Below, one piece after another: positions 25,190 to 37,434 of a stretch of DNA of 64,000 bases (its first letter is position 1; the number at the start of each line of letters is the position of its first letter). The notes below the pieces were generated by a model. It was not told the origin of the DNA. It did no database searches and saw only the letters and a list, made by a program, of their open reading frames with translations. Both the position numbers and the translations under genes were made by a program. The DNA comes from Trebouxia sp. TZW2008 (Eukaryota > Chlorophyta > Trebouxiophyceae > Trebouxiales > Trebouxiaceae). The stretch covers positions 124,001-188,000 of the forward strand of contig BDIU01000008.1 of assembly GCA_002118135.1 (NCBI GenBank). The letters run 5' to 3'.

Positions 25190-28100
25190 CTGCTCAGGTG
25201 AGGCGCCTCGCGACGCCACAATGTCAGCATGGCGGGCAGACAGGCTGGCAGCCACACCACAGGCATCATCGTGAGCCACTTGTATCCGGGCACACAGGAC
25301 CTGCAGGCAAAGATTGCGTCAGACGTGTCTATCACTGCTGCAGTTTGCATATGCAGGCAGGCCTTGCATCTCACCTGCCCATCACTGCGGCACATTGCAT
25401 ATCAACCAACCGAGCAATCTATCTTACTGTCCATGGGACCCAACAGGGGGCTCAACAGACAATGTCAACAATGAGTCAATGCAAAACAAACACCTAAACT
25501 AGAATCAGCATGCAATATGCAATGACTGCTGCATGTATCATACAATGTGGCAGTGTGCCTGCATTTGATGGTCATGCCTTGCCCTGTATGACGCATTCTG
25601 ACTTCACCACATGAGTAAAGACAAGGTTCCACAAAGGCAGACCAGATAGAACAGACGTGAATGTGTGCACATTTGGCGTTAGATCTGCTTGGTCAAGCCA
25701 ATCCTAGATGCTGGAGTAATGCCCGTGCAACAACAAACAAGCCATGCATGCCATGTGCAGCGCAAGTGCCAACACAAGTTGGACATGCACAGCAGCGACG
25801 AGACCCCTGAACTCATAAGGCTCATGAGCAGTACTCTGCGCAAGGTTCTGCTAAAAATGCACCTTGGCAGGCACGCGGTCGTTTGCATTTCATGAATGGC
25901 TGAATGACTGGACGGATACTTGAATGAATCGAGAAATGCATGAACAGATTGATGGATGGACGACCATAACAATGCGTGGATGACAGCATGGATAAAATAG
26001 TGGATGTGAGGATGTACCTCCAGCTCCTCGTCTGTGACTTCAGGAAGTTCCAAACCAGCGCCAGTGGCCCTGCCTGTACGGCCACGTCGCTTGCCCTTGG
26101 CAACTCCCGCCTGGTGGACCTGCACATAAAACGACATATGGTTTGGTAAACATGCAGGTTACAGGCCAACTCATTATAGCTACACCAGCCTGCCAAGCAT
26201 CAGAGCATAGCTTGCAGGTTGCAAGGCAGTTGCACAAAGTGCATCACTGTCATTGTCAATGTGTGAGTGTCATCAAGCTGATGTTCTGTGGTGCTCAGCA
26301 TGATGAGTTCACATTGCGCAGCCTCTGTCGCTCAGAAACATTGCTTGCAGCATGTATATTGCAGCACAGCTAAGGCGCCATGAATAGCAGCAACAACCTT
26401 GGCCATGGACAGGCTACTGAAAGTTTGCAATGTTGCCCAGGTGTAACACGCTTCAGGGTCAAACATACAGTGTGGTGTCTACCTTCTGAGGTTGGAACCT
26501 TCGAATCACAAGCAATTCCAAAAGCCAGGCTGGGGCGCAGGTCATCAGCCAGCAAGTGACAGTGCTGGTACACCGGCACAGCTTGAGAATCCAAGTGGGG
26601 CAGCAGCCATAGAATGCCCTTGTCGCCAAGCGCAGGCACCATGCTGGGCAGTAGGTCTGGATCACCCTGAGGGCCTTGCAAAAGGAAAATTGTGCTCCCC
26701 TGACCATCCCTGCAGTACAACATAGCTTGAGGTTCAATCAGGGCAGCAACTTCAGAATGCCCTTGTGGCCAAGCGCAAGCACCATGCTGGGCAGTAAGCC
26801 TGGAGCACCCTCAAGATCTTGCAAAGAGACCATTGGGTTCCCCTGATCATCCTGCAGGATCACACATGCTCTGCTACAACCACACACAGATAATTGTTGT
26901 CAGGCTCCTGCATGCATCTGTTGTTCACATGTGATCTGGACAACAAATGCTTGAAAGCAGGCCACCAAGCAGTTGAGACCTTGCAGAGCATGTGTACTGC
27001 TGCTGCAGAAATGATCAGCGAATCTCAGCACTGTAACCGCAAGGCCTAGGCTTTGCAAACGCACTACTGAGTTTCCCTGATCATCCCTGCAGCACCCACA
27101 CATGCTGTGCTGGCACTGGGTCACTGTCAAGCCTTCTATCTGCTAGTTGCTGGCAAGAGCGAATGCATGACACATGCATGTATTGCAACAAGGCTGGCGG
27201 GCACAATCACGTGACAGTGGCCTTGACGAGACCAACAATGATGCAATGAATGCTGAGACACATCGTGCTGTCAGGGCAAGTCACGACACTAGAGAATCTG
27301 AGCATGCATAGTCTTGTGCCAGCTGTGCCAGCTGCTTGTCAACATCATCAACATACCAAGCGTACAGTCAAGCATGACAGTTTGGAGGCAGTTGATTCCA
27401 TTTACACATTTCTAGTCAATGGATTCCGTAGCCTGCCTAGCAAGCTTGAAAGATTGAACGGTTGTTTGGCATCAGCAGGAAATTACTTACCAATGACACA
27501 TGCTGCTCAGGCTAAGAATCCCAGGAACAGCCATACGGGCCACAGTGAAAGGGTCACAAGGGTTGATACAACTGGAGACCACAAAAGCGTGCGCACGAGG
27601 CACTACATCCAAGGTCAAGCACGGTTGTTTTGCAGTAGCAGAAGGTGACGTACCAATCATGCAGGCTGCCCAGGCCAAAAATCCCAGGAACAGCCATACA
27701 GGCCACAGGGAAAGGGTAGCAAGGGCCAACACCACGGGGGACCCCAAGAGGATTTGGAAGACATTCCAACCCCATATCCAGAACCATACCCAACCCCAGG
27801 ATGCATTTTTGTCCATGTCAACATACCCTGCACATCAAGCGTCCGCTTTTGTTGCTGTTGTTATAGCAGCCTAGCAGATCACTGGTTTGCCATGCTTTGG
27901 AAGATATGAGCATACTATGCATAGCAGATGACTGAATCTGCAGATCTTGGTGTGATTTCTTTGGAAGGGGTTGCAACACACAAGCAGAACGCAATTGGCA
28001 TTGCTTGTTGTTCAACCAGGGCACTAGACTACTCACTCTTCTCAAAGTACTAGAGCATGCATCTGTCAAAGTGCATACAGAGACTGTAACTTGACCTACC

Positions 28101-31100
28101 AGGCTGATGATTGGCAGCATGTAGTAGGGCCCTGGCTTGAGTCCAAGGCCGAGCGCGCCACAATGCCAATTCCACAGCAGCCTGACAACAGACACACGAG
28201 TCTAAGCTCAGCATCCATCAAGAAAGAAAGAAAGCAAAAGACAGGTGTGGGCTTAGCATGCATGTACTGCTTTGTGGGATCCCAACCTGTGGTGCTTGAA
28301 AATGCAAATGGGATGCATGATGAAACATCCGTGATTTTGCTTGTGACGGAATTGTGACAAACCAAGCTTTTGTTACACGATGACTTCAGGCTTGATTAGA
28401 ACAATGATACAGTGCATGATCAGCAGTCAATGCCAGGGACAAGTCGAAATGTCAACACATTTAGCCATGTCCCACTAGGGAAGACAGCAATTCTTGCCAG
28501 AGGTGTGATGTGCATGCCTTATCATCTGATTTCTGCTGATGCCTAGCTTGTAAACATTCTAAACAGCCTGAGCAGTGCTGCGCCTGACAACAGCAGGTTC
28601 AGCAGTGCAATCGTTTGGGCATTTGATCAATATGCTGCTGCAAGGACTTGTACATACCTGCCGCCTGCCCAAGACCAACTAGACTAGCACAACAAATGCA
28701 TCAAGTACCATTTGCAGTCATGAGGACTTGTACATACCTGCCGCTTGCTCCACAGCCACCACGGCAGGCAGACAAAGACCATGCACTTGACGGCCCTCAT
28801 TCTACTCCTCCTCCGCATCTGCTTCAAGGCCTGCATACAGGTGCAATGCATGAGTGCAGTCACTTGATCGCAAACTGAAACCTGAAACCAGATTTGCTTG
28901 CAGTCGCTACTCAAGCACAATGCAGCAAACCAGTCTTGCATGGCTGCTGGACAAGCTCTTTGTATGCTGCAATAGGCTGCATAGCATGCTTTAGTTGTTA
29001 GTAAAGTAGTTGTTTAGTGGTTTAGCAGCTATTTGAAGCATACAGAGAGCTTGCAACCATCGTGCTTACTTGCAGAATGACTGTGCACACAGCAGTGTGC
29101 ATCAGAACAACTGTTTTGGAAATGCTGTGATATCATGTAATGCAGTGACTGAAGGTTGGGGTATATGGTGATAGAAAAAGATGGAGGCATGATGCTGCAA
29201 AGCCTTCTGGTACAGCCTCTCTGTACCTGCTGATGCTTCTCCAGCTGCAGTGCCAGCGCCACAGCGTTCCCAACCAGCATGCTCGCTGCAAGCCGGCAGG
29301 TCTTGGACTCTGCCTCTTCAGCTTGAGCGCGCAACCTCTGCAATGTACACACATGTCAGAGGCAGGTGCTCCCAATAACACATGGTCATTGCTTTGCAAG
29401 CAGGATGCCACCCACAGCAGAAGTCGGAATAGAGGCCTTGCTAGTTGCGCAGCACCACTACAAAGGGCCTTCTGGACACCATGCAGGTCATGACACTGTG
29501 CATGCGTGAAGTTTGCGTCAAGTAAGCTGGTTTGCAGCGAAGCTGTTACTGCTCACACCACACACACAGCAGCGTGAGTCTGACTGGAAATTCCAGCCAG
29601 CAGCATTAGCTATATGCAAGCATAAAGGCAAGCAGATGGATCACCTTGGCTTGCAGATAACGCTGTCGGCGATGGGCCCTCTGGGCACTGGAAACAGCGT
29701 CCACACTGATGTCCACTACCCTGCGCCGCTGCCGCTCTGGGCCCTTTGCTGGAGCCCTTGGCGGTGGCTGCAACCCACAAGCTCAGTGTAAGACAAAGAT
29801 GAAACTACTGTATGCATCTTGGGGTCGATTGCAGCAATCAAATATGTGGATGCCTGCAGTCACGCGTGCTGTGAATGGTGTCTAGACAGTGCTGATGTTT
29901 TGTGTGTACATGCACGCATGCATGTGATGTTTCAGGCTGCTGCAAGAAATGTAAGCCATTGAGTAGATGGGGCTGTTACCTTGATGACTCCAGTGAAGCG
30001 CCCAAGCCTTTCCAATAGTGACCAAGGGACCAGCCTTGCCACAATGGGATGCAGCCGTCCTGCAAAAGGAATCCTTTCCAGCCATGGTGCTAGTCTTGCC
30101 ACACTGGCATGCAACCATCGCAGGAACGGCAGTCTTCCCAACAATGCCTGTGGCCCATATTTCGCCACAATGGCATGCCACCATCGCAAGATCGGAATCT
30201 TTCTCAAAAGTGTCCGTGGCCCAAATGTTGTCAAAACGGCGTGCATCCATCTCAAGATTGAGATTCTGGCCAGACGACCGCACACCCACCTCAGGATTGG
30301 AACGCAGATTTTGAAACCTGCAGCAACAAGCGGCTCATGCAATAAACGGGTATGAGTAGTTTGCAACCAGCCATGTTAGGCAGACCAATGAGGTGTGACA
30401 CTGAATGAGCTGTTCATTAATGCTGGCAGTGCTCACTCTCAACATCCTGTTGTGAGCAGCTGTTGCTGTGACTGCTGGCAAGCAAACTGCTGATAAGAGC
30501 AGGTCCATCATGCAGGTACAGATGTGAGTTTATCAGCATCAGCTCAAAGTGCAGCTGTTTGCAGAGTGACGGCATATGCAGACGACAATGTTGAAGCCTT
30601 GTCAGGCAACCCTATGCTTGAGCAGCAGTTGCAACTCCGTGATCAGTCAGTCCTTAGAATGGGAACTGCTATGTGCTTGACAAGTAGCTTGCAAACATAG
30701 CTGTGCTGCTGATACGACACTTGTACATTTTGGCAGTTTGTAGTGCAGACCTGATTCGGGTCACTTATATGCACTGAAGATAATGCAGTGCTTTTGTAGA
30801 AATATGCTGAATGCTATGACATTGACTCTATGAAAGCTTCACCTTGTGCGAACCTCAAACAATTTAATGACCAAGTCACACACAATATGCTGAGTGCTTG
30901 AGGTCAAGAATCTGCAACACAACACCATCTTACCTAGATACAAGCAGATCAGTGTTGCTGACATCACAGCACGGCCAACCACCATGCAAGTGAGCACCAG
31001 CAACCCCAAAGCTCCTGTCAGCAACTTGCCCATTGTGTCAAGCCATCCTAGGCCATCAACGTCTGCAGACAACATGTTACCTTGTAAGGGTATGCACAGA

Positions 31101-34014
31101 ACATCAGGCCATAATCCTCAGAACAGTCTCCATGTGGGACAAACAAGGTATGCACAACAAATCAATGACAGGGAAACATTATGTGAGTCACATAAAGGGA
31201 GTGGTGCTTTGGGTTTGACAGGCGCAGTTGGTCTTTGAGTCAAGTGCCAAGCGACTGGGTTTGCGGAATTTTCTGATGGAGTTGGCGGTGAAGGCCTCTG
31301 TCAATGAAGATTTGTCCAATGCAAAGAGGTTGCAATGGCAGTTCTTCTCTTGGCAGACAAATCTACATTGCCAGTTTGTGCCTTAGGGGCCTTCACTGCC
31401 AAGTTTCCTGATGAGAATGGTGGGTCTGGTGGTAGCCAGACCAACCAGACTGGACTCTAGTCTGATTACCACCAGTCTCACAAGACTCAGCAGGACAGGT
31501 GAAATCTGTACTCAATGCAGAGTACAATGGCCTGCTTCAGCAATGGCAGGGGTTGCATGCTGTGGGCAAGTCTACAGCTATTTGTAGCTCTGTTGAACAG
31601 GCCTCAAAAGCAAGCGACTTGTGATGGACTGGCAGGCTTGAGGCATTGATAAAACATTTTCTTGCTGACATACAGAACAAAAGAAGAGCCTTGCATTGAT
31701 ATGGCTGAAGCCTTGAGCCCACCTGAACGTTTTACATTGTCGACTGATCAGACCAAACTTTGACAGCGAGGTGCACTGCACAGCTTAGCAAAGAACTCTA
31801 GACTTTGCTTCATGGGCAGCTGTCCATACGTGTATGAAAACACTGTGTACATGCACTGTAATACTGACAGACTGAGATCAAGAGATGTTTGATTTGCACA
31901 AGCACATGACTCGAGCCTAAATCAGTGGGTATGTAAAATACATTTGGCCAATCAGCAGATGTGCGTACTGGCCTTTTGTATCCGTCCATGGACTAATTGC
32001 CTGCTGAAACAGTGGTAAAGCTTGCACAGACAAACAAAATTGGCGCGCTAATCCAGTCACTTGCATGATGACGTGCAGGAGAAACCTTTGGCAATGTCCA
32101 TCATCTCCCCAACACAACAAAAGGCTGGAAACCACATGATTGTTATAGCGTACCAGTTTATTAGCGCAGTTTCTGATTCACGGGAATGATGCATAGCTCA
32201 GCAAAGAGCTGCAAACTTGACGTTATGGACAAGTTCTCATATATGGGTCTTGGTGCTGCGTGATTGCTGTTGTACGCATTTCTCTGGGGTCTCAGGGCTG
32301 TGATGGGTCATACACAGGTGCCTCCTGCCCAAAGAAATGGGTTTGTACAACTTGACTGAGTGTGACCCACCTGTGGACGTCCACATAGGCAGTTCATGCC
32401 GTGGAGGTGTCCATTGCCATGTGTCATGGCGAAGCTTCAGCTCTTGGTGATAGTGCGACTTGCCGATGGGGACAGGTAGACCATGCTGGAAAGACCCACT
32501 TATAGGGCCAGATCCTGCCACCTGAACAGCAAGCATGACAAGCTTCAAACCAATATCTGGTTGTTGTCACAGTCACAGTGCTGCTTTGCGATTCTTATGG
32601 GCATTGCGGCTGGAATGTGCTATGCTTAATGACAACAGCAACTGCATTGATAGCAAAACATTGATGCTGACAACAGCTTCAGGCTGCTACTTGTGAGACA
32701 TGTACCCGCACTGTTGAATGTGCGCTGGCAGCTTCAAGGAGGCGCTTTGGAAAATCAAGCTCGGGGGCACAAGCCTGCAATAAGTGCAGCAGCTGATGAA
32801 GCTGATTTGTACCTGGTCTTTGGTCTGTCCCAAAGAGCTCCACAGCAGCAGGACACAAGCAGCAGCAAGTACCGCCTGCGCCTTGCGAGGACTAGGCTTG
32901 GTGCCCTGTGCTGCTGGCCTCCCTCCGAGCTTGTCCACCAACACCCACAAAGCCGCGAAAGATATGACGGCTGCGGGCACTGCAGGCAAAAAACAGGGTC
33001 AAAAAGCGCAGCGTGCGGAGGCGCTCATTGTCGGTCGATGCGTCATCCCCAGGGGCTATAGTCTGCTTGTTGTGCAACGTGTTGTGCAGAAACATGCTCC
33101 ATGACAATACAACATGACGCCGCAAACGTGTAAGATTCACTACAAAACATTTTCTTGTGTTGAGGTCAGCGTGCTGGTCTTAAAAACTGCAACGTTCTGC
33201 GGTGCATGCTTTTTTCGATGAGTCACGCAAAAGCACTGTAAACAGGATTGACTCGCTCGTAGCAGGGCGCCCACCTGAACACACCCACATCACGACAAGC
33301 GCTGCGGCGCATATCGATGCTTGCTCCAGGTGTGTCACAGCCATCGCTGTCAGCACTCCCGAGCAACCTAGGAGAAAGGGATTTGCTTAAGGCATTGTCT
33401 GCCATCACACAATGCGCGGATAGCGATTGGCAATGTACAATTCCATAGACGCACTCGCACCGAATGCGACATCCCTGCGGTCCCTGCTCCTAGTCAATGG
33501 CGCAAGCTCCGAGAAGGAACACAGCCGGAGGCCATAATCTAAATCGGCTGCACGAACGGACGCACCGACAAAAATGCTGTAAAACTATAGCCAGTTTGAG
33601 ACTCAAAGGTCACTTGGGCATGAGAGTATCTGCGACACCACTAACACCTAAGCTGATGCATATGCCGCAAAACTTCGCACAGAGTATAGTGGTGACAGTC
33701 GATTTTGCTGAGGCTGCTGCATCTGTATCAAGTTGAGTTCTGACTGAAGTTGTGCTGTAAGCTGCCGACCACGAGTGCCGAGTATCAAGCAAAACTTGGC
33801 CTTTTCGAGTGTGGGGTGACTACCTGAAAAATGAAAACCACAAGCGGCCTTGAGTATCAGCTCTAGATCCACAGAGCAAATCACTTCTTCAGCAGGCACA
33901 TGCAGCAGCAGACTCCAAGGCACAAAGCATACAAGCACTCGTGGCCGGCGTCTGGGGTTGGAAGAGGCTTTCTGCAAGAAACGTGGCAGCGCACGGCGAA
34001 TTTTGCCCGCAAAG
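25190..34014 (-). CDS. 5' part of the large locus: multi-pass membrane protein of unknown family
   Basis: Fifteen phase-consistent exons: 34014-33824, 33367-33275, 32979-32813, 32774-32706, 32521-32371, 31062-30934, 30317-29980, 29767-29645, 29337-29227, 28830-28738, 28181-28100, 27827-27654, 26709-26483, 26119-26018, 25300-25190, about 720 codons. No ATG lies in phase upstream of 34014, so a first coding exon is missing. Hydrophobic segments include ASICAAALVVMWVC, VPAAVISFAALWVLV, LAAACVLLLWSSL, LLTGALGLLVLTCMVVG, CMVFVCLPWWLW and a Trp-rich span (WGWVWFWIWGWNVFQILLGS, then LWPVWLFLGFLAWAA). The 30.3-kb exon carries four repeats of about 26 residues built on ILRWxHAxxxxFGP. Two short exons (29.8 and 29.3 kb) look like charged helix/coiled coil (RRQRYLQAK, RLRAQAEEAE). 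I do not recognise the family and assign no function; an integral-membrane scaffold or channel-like protein is only a guess. Confidence 0.6.
25885..26005. repeat. Degenerate GAATGA/GGATGA tetranucleotide-type repeat in an intron
   Basis: Words such as GAATGGCTGAATGACTGGAC, TGAATGAATCGA and GATGGATGGACGA follow one another for about 120 bp. No coding support. Confidence 0.6.
26840..27090 (-). repeat. Two decayed copies of the start of the 26.7-kb exon
   Basis: The acceptor and first codons of the exon starting at 26709 (CAG then GGATGGTCAGGGGA) recur with acceptors just before 26851 and 27086. In the reading phase used by the real exon, both copies meet a stop within a few codons. Confidence 0.7.
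27491..27585 (-). pseudogene. Decayed duplicate of the Trp-rich membrane exon
   Basis: This is a copy of the 3' half of the exon at 27827-27654, 163 bp downstream, with its own GTAAGT donor. The real exon reads LWPVWLFLGFLAWAACMIG; the copy reads LWPVWLFLGFLA, then a TGA where the real exon has TGG (Trp), then AACVIG. Similarity continues upstream (SPVV..L.TLSLWPV). Confidence 0.85.
28643..28664 (-). repeat. Duplicate of an exon end plus its 5' splice site
   Basis: The 22-bp junction GGACTTGTACATACCTGCCG (and two more bases) occurs here and at 28723-28744, 80 bp apart. On the minus strand it is the end of the exon at 28830-28738 (codons for RQ) plus the GTATGTACAAG donor. Confidence 0.8.
33575..33640 (-). 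mobile_element. Short second fragment of the reverse-transcriptase relic
   Basis: The minus strand encodes HAQVTFESQTGYSF. This matches DAQVTSQAQTGYNF in the relic at 34753-36012; at DNA level both share TATAGCCAGTTTGAG and GGTCAC..GGGCAT. It is a dispersed fragment lying in an intron near the 5' end of the large locus. Confidence 0.6.
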
Positions 34015-34752
34015 CTGGGCACACAAGCTGAGACACAGGCGAGAGCCCAGGATCAGATCCTGAGCTGCAAGCACCGCTGCACGTGACGGCGGCGCGACGT
34101 CAAGCGATGACAATTGTCGTGTCTGGCTATGCACACACGCACAAAAAGGTCATGCTAAATGTGCACACATCATCTGGGATGCAGCAGAGCAGCATTTCTA
34201 ACAAGTACAGCAAGCATCTCTAACAAGTACAGCAAGCACATCAGGATTATGTGTATTATCAACAGAAACCGAATGTATGTCTACAACTGAATGTACATGA
34301 ACAGTGCTATCATGCATGAGCCGCCCAGGCACACCACAAGTCAGACAAATCTGAGCACCCTACGGACAGCACCGAGTGACCACAGTGTATGGAAACCCCC
34401 TGCTAGCGAGGCAGACTAGCTAGATGGTGCGTTGGCAAGGCGCACATCTGAATGAGTGTGAAAGGTAAGTACTGACCACAGGATACAGCAGAAATGCAGG
34501 AATCAGGCGGACCGAAGGCTAATACAACATGCAGAAGGCAGGCATCATGCAGCACCATGCACAGTGTACAACGTATGGGTCACCCCGAGTAAAAGCGTCA
34601 AAGGCATGAACTCTAAACTAAGTGTGCTAACAGATTCATTTGCTACACATCCTAAGCTGCTGCTGCCAGGCATCAAGATACATTCCCATCAGTGGATTCT
34701 GTTAGTGTCCATGTTTGCTAGTTTAGCCACGACATCTGTCATCAAGTCGTCG
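34015..34752. other. Gene-poor stretch, probably 5' exon and promoter of the large locus
   Basis: The missing first coding exon of the minus-strand locus should lie here, but no ATG frame with a compatible donor stands out. A two-copy 22-bp repeat (TCTAACAAGTACAGCAAGCA) sits at about 34197-34242. Nothing else recognisable. Confidence 0.4.
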
Positions 34753-36012
34753 CTACATTGAGGGGTGTCTGAGGCATAGCTGATTCAGTTTTGTTATCAA
34801 TACATTCTGGTCGTAACCCTTGTTAGTGAGTTCCAGCACTAGCTTGGAGATCCTGAAGACAAAGCCGCTGCGGTACATGATGTTTCGGCGGTATTTGTGG
34901 AATTGGCTGGTAAGGATGCCGTATTTGGCTGTCGCTGATATGTTGGAGGAAATGTCTGGAAATTTGTTGATGTACAGAGCTGACAAGGGTGGATGTTCGC
35001 GCTTTTCATACAGCATTGTGGTCAGGCGGTGAAGGCCTGGCTGATTGGGTGGAGGTGTGATGAGAATGTCCATGTAAGGAGCAGACGTACCTGCAGAGCA
35101 TGTGACAGACAGGGAGGGGGGGTATATGCCCTGTATGGCTGGGTAGGTGGGGTGAGTCTGATTGGTGTATAGCAGGCTCCGCAGGTATGGGTTGTTGACA
35201 GACAATAAGTCATCAATGTAGCGCTTAGTCAGGAGAAAGGTCTTAGAGATCCCCAACGCTTCAGTACGAGCATCCAAGTGCAGAGATTCATCTGTGACCA
35301 TAGAACACAATCTCATCAGGAAGCGCAGCTCGTACCTGGAAGAAGAAGTTTGCCAGATGACAAGCACAGTTGGTGCCCATAGGGGCACCCTTATGCTGTC
35401 TCTTCAGGGCCTCCGCAAACACAACAAACATGTTTTGCAGAAGGAATGAAAGAAACGCTGCGATGCTGTGCAAGTCAAAGACAAAAGATCCCCCGTCCTT
35501 AGGACTGTAGCGTGCATCAGCAGCTGGCATTTCAGACAGCTTCAACTACCTGCATGTTTGCCAGCTCGCACCATGTTGCCGACATGATGCTGATGACAGT
35601 TGAGAGTGAAAATCGCTCTTACCAGTTCCATGACGATAGCGCTATGGCGCATGTCACCTATGCCTATGTTGGTATACAACCTCTCAAAGTCATATGTCTC
35701 AACTGACAAACTAAAATTATAGCCAGTTTGAGCCTGGCTGGTCACCTGGGCATCAAAGCTTCCAAAAGCAGCGCCTTTTGTTAGACGAAGGCTTATCTTA
35801 CTCAAGTCACATACCCTGAGCATGCACCGCGATGACCGGGAACAAAATTGCTGCCATCGCATGACACCAATTGCATTCTCACCAGCAGCTGACTGTGTGA
35901 ACCTTGTTTTTCTGTAGCCTACAGTAGGCATCATGTAGTACATCATCAGGATGTTGAACTCTTCTTTGAGGAGATCTGGCTGGTCTTGCAACTTTGACAG
36001 TATGTTTACCAA
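34753..36012 (-). mobile_element. Reverse-transcriptase relic (PMGTNC / YIDD type), frameshifted
   Basis: Three overlapping minus-strand frames lie in the order of one RT domain. 36012-35542 contains VETYDFERLYTNIG, the first palm motif. 35545-35288 contains KGAPMGTNCACHLANFFF, the family's PMGTNCAP-LANLF block. 35388-34753 contains RYIDDLLSVNN, the YxDD catalytic box, then APYMDILI and a thumb-like end (YGILTSQFHKYRRNIMYRSG). A one-base insertion separates LANFFFQ from YELRFL, and another frame break lies near 35545. The PMGTNCAP plus FRYIDDLLSxNN combination belongs to a Penelope-like/unclassified RT group seen in many eukaryotes. No endonuclease or terminal repeats are visible. Non-functional as it stands. 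Confidence 0.8.
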
Positions 36013-36650
36013 CGAGGATGTCTCGTTACTACTAATACTCCTCGACAGTCAGCCATATTGCTATGCAGCGGCAGCTTGGGTCTGCTAATACCGTAGCATG
36101 TGATTGCAAACCATTGCTGTCAGCTCCTCTCATGCCTACAGCCATGTCATGATGTGCATCAACACCTGGTGATGCCTGAGGGTCTATGCAGCTTACAGCA
36201 ACTGACATTGCCTCTAGCATAAACCAGTTCAGGAAGCTCATTCAAAACAGTTGCGTATTGCGGCCCCTCATACATCTTGGCAGATCAAGACGCCTGATTC
36301 ATTATAGCAGCGTCTGCTGGATTGCAATTTCAGCAGCTGCAAGGCCACAGGTACATTCTTTTCTCATGACCCTGAGTGCTACAGTGGCACAGTGACTGCT
36401 GTTGTACTATCATCTTGATAATCATGGCGCCAACATGGCAAAAATGGCTGCTGGGAGCAGCTGCACATCAAATTTTGATGACAGCAGACATGTCTGACGC
36501 AAGAGACAGCATTGAACTGCTGGATTGCCAGTTTCCACTGCTGGGTCAGTGCCATGTTGTAGTGCTGCTTTGACTGTCAGGTCTTGCATTGCTAAAGCGG
36601 CAAATTCTGCAGACTGACACCTTGGCGCGCTGCATGTGATGTCAGGGCAG
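36013..36650. other. SmD1 3' flank and remainder of the RT relic
   Basis: No gene is supported. The left part may be the unalignable N-terminal end of the RT relic; the right part is the 3' UTR of SmD1. Confidence 0.45.
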
Positions 36651-37434
36651 TCAGCCTCTGCCCCTGCCTCTACCACGGCCTCTGCCCCTCCCTCTTCCTC
36701 TGCCGCCAGCTGCTGCAGCTGCATGACCATATGGCAGGTAAGATGTTCTGTTGGCTACCTGGCATCATGCTTGGCAAACAGTAGCAGCAGCGACATCACG
36801 CTTGACATGCAACAGCGTGACTCAACAACTTGAACAGCTTTCAAGCATGCCAAGTGTGATGTCAGAAAGTAGACCTGGCCTGATGTCTTTGGCATGCATT
36901 GACCTTTTTCACCCACTTGAGGGTTAGATGGGTGCAACATTTCAATGTACATCAATGCCACCACACGGCATGTCTCACCTGGTCGTTCTGGACGCTTAGG
37001 CCTGATCTTTGGCTGGTCGAGGTCAACTAGCAGTGTATCTAAGTTGAGACTGTCTGGCATAATGAAGTATCGGATGTTGTTGCCTCTGACAGACATGTGG
37101 TCCAGAGCAATTGGGTTCTTCCCTTTCAGGATCAACTTCACTTTCTTCAAATGTGTGTTCATTGCAATGTCCACACCTGCAGTTACAGACTGGGCTCGCG
37201 TTGTGAGATCATGCCTGGTTGGGTAACTGCAAGGTGAAAGGCTGTGGCTTACCTGTGATCGTGCCTTGTATGACAGTCCCGTTCTTGAGCTCTACTTGCA
37301 CTGTCTCGTTACTGAGTTTCATTAAGAACCTGCAGCGCAACGAAGGCTGTCATCTTGCTTGCAGCAGCACTTGCGTCTGCAGAAGACCTTGTCAATGGCT
37401 GTCTCAGGCACACATACCTGACTAGCTTGACCAT
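36651..37434 (-). CDS. SNRPD1: Small nuclear ribonucleoprotein SmD1
   Basis: Core Sm protein of the U1, U2, U4 and U5 snRNPs, part of the seven-member ring on the snRNA Sm site. Exons: 37434-37418, 37329-37253, 37176-36979, 36718-36651, giving 119 aa, the same length as human SmD1. The Sm1 motif ([20 protein letters not shown]) and Sm2 motif ([17 protein letters not shown]) are intact. The protein ends in the characteristic Gly-Arg tail (about nine RG/GR dipeptides), the target of symmetric arginine methylation and SMN-type binding. Arg-Gly codons on this strand create misleading Glu/Ala-rich frames in other phases. The last intron has an in-phase alternative acceptor six bases away (CAGCTGCAG), which could drop two Ala residues. 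Confidence 0.96.

Noticed and set aside
30839..30915. Candidate exon after the membrane exon at 31062-30934
   Set aside because: In the required phase it meets TGA at the third codon; the exon at 30317 joins in phase instead.
31670..31722. Candidate 53-bp exon in the large locus
   Set aside because: Splice sites exist, but including it breaks the phase into the clear membrane exon at 31062. Skipping it restores a perfect join.
36422..36730. Glu/Ala-rich frame antisense-looking at the SmD1 3' end
   Set aside because: It is the Arg-Gly tail of SmD1 read in another frame.
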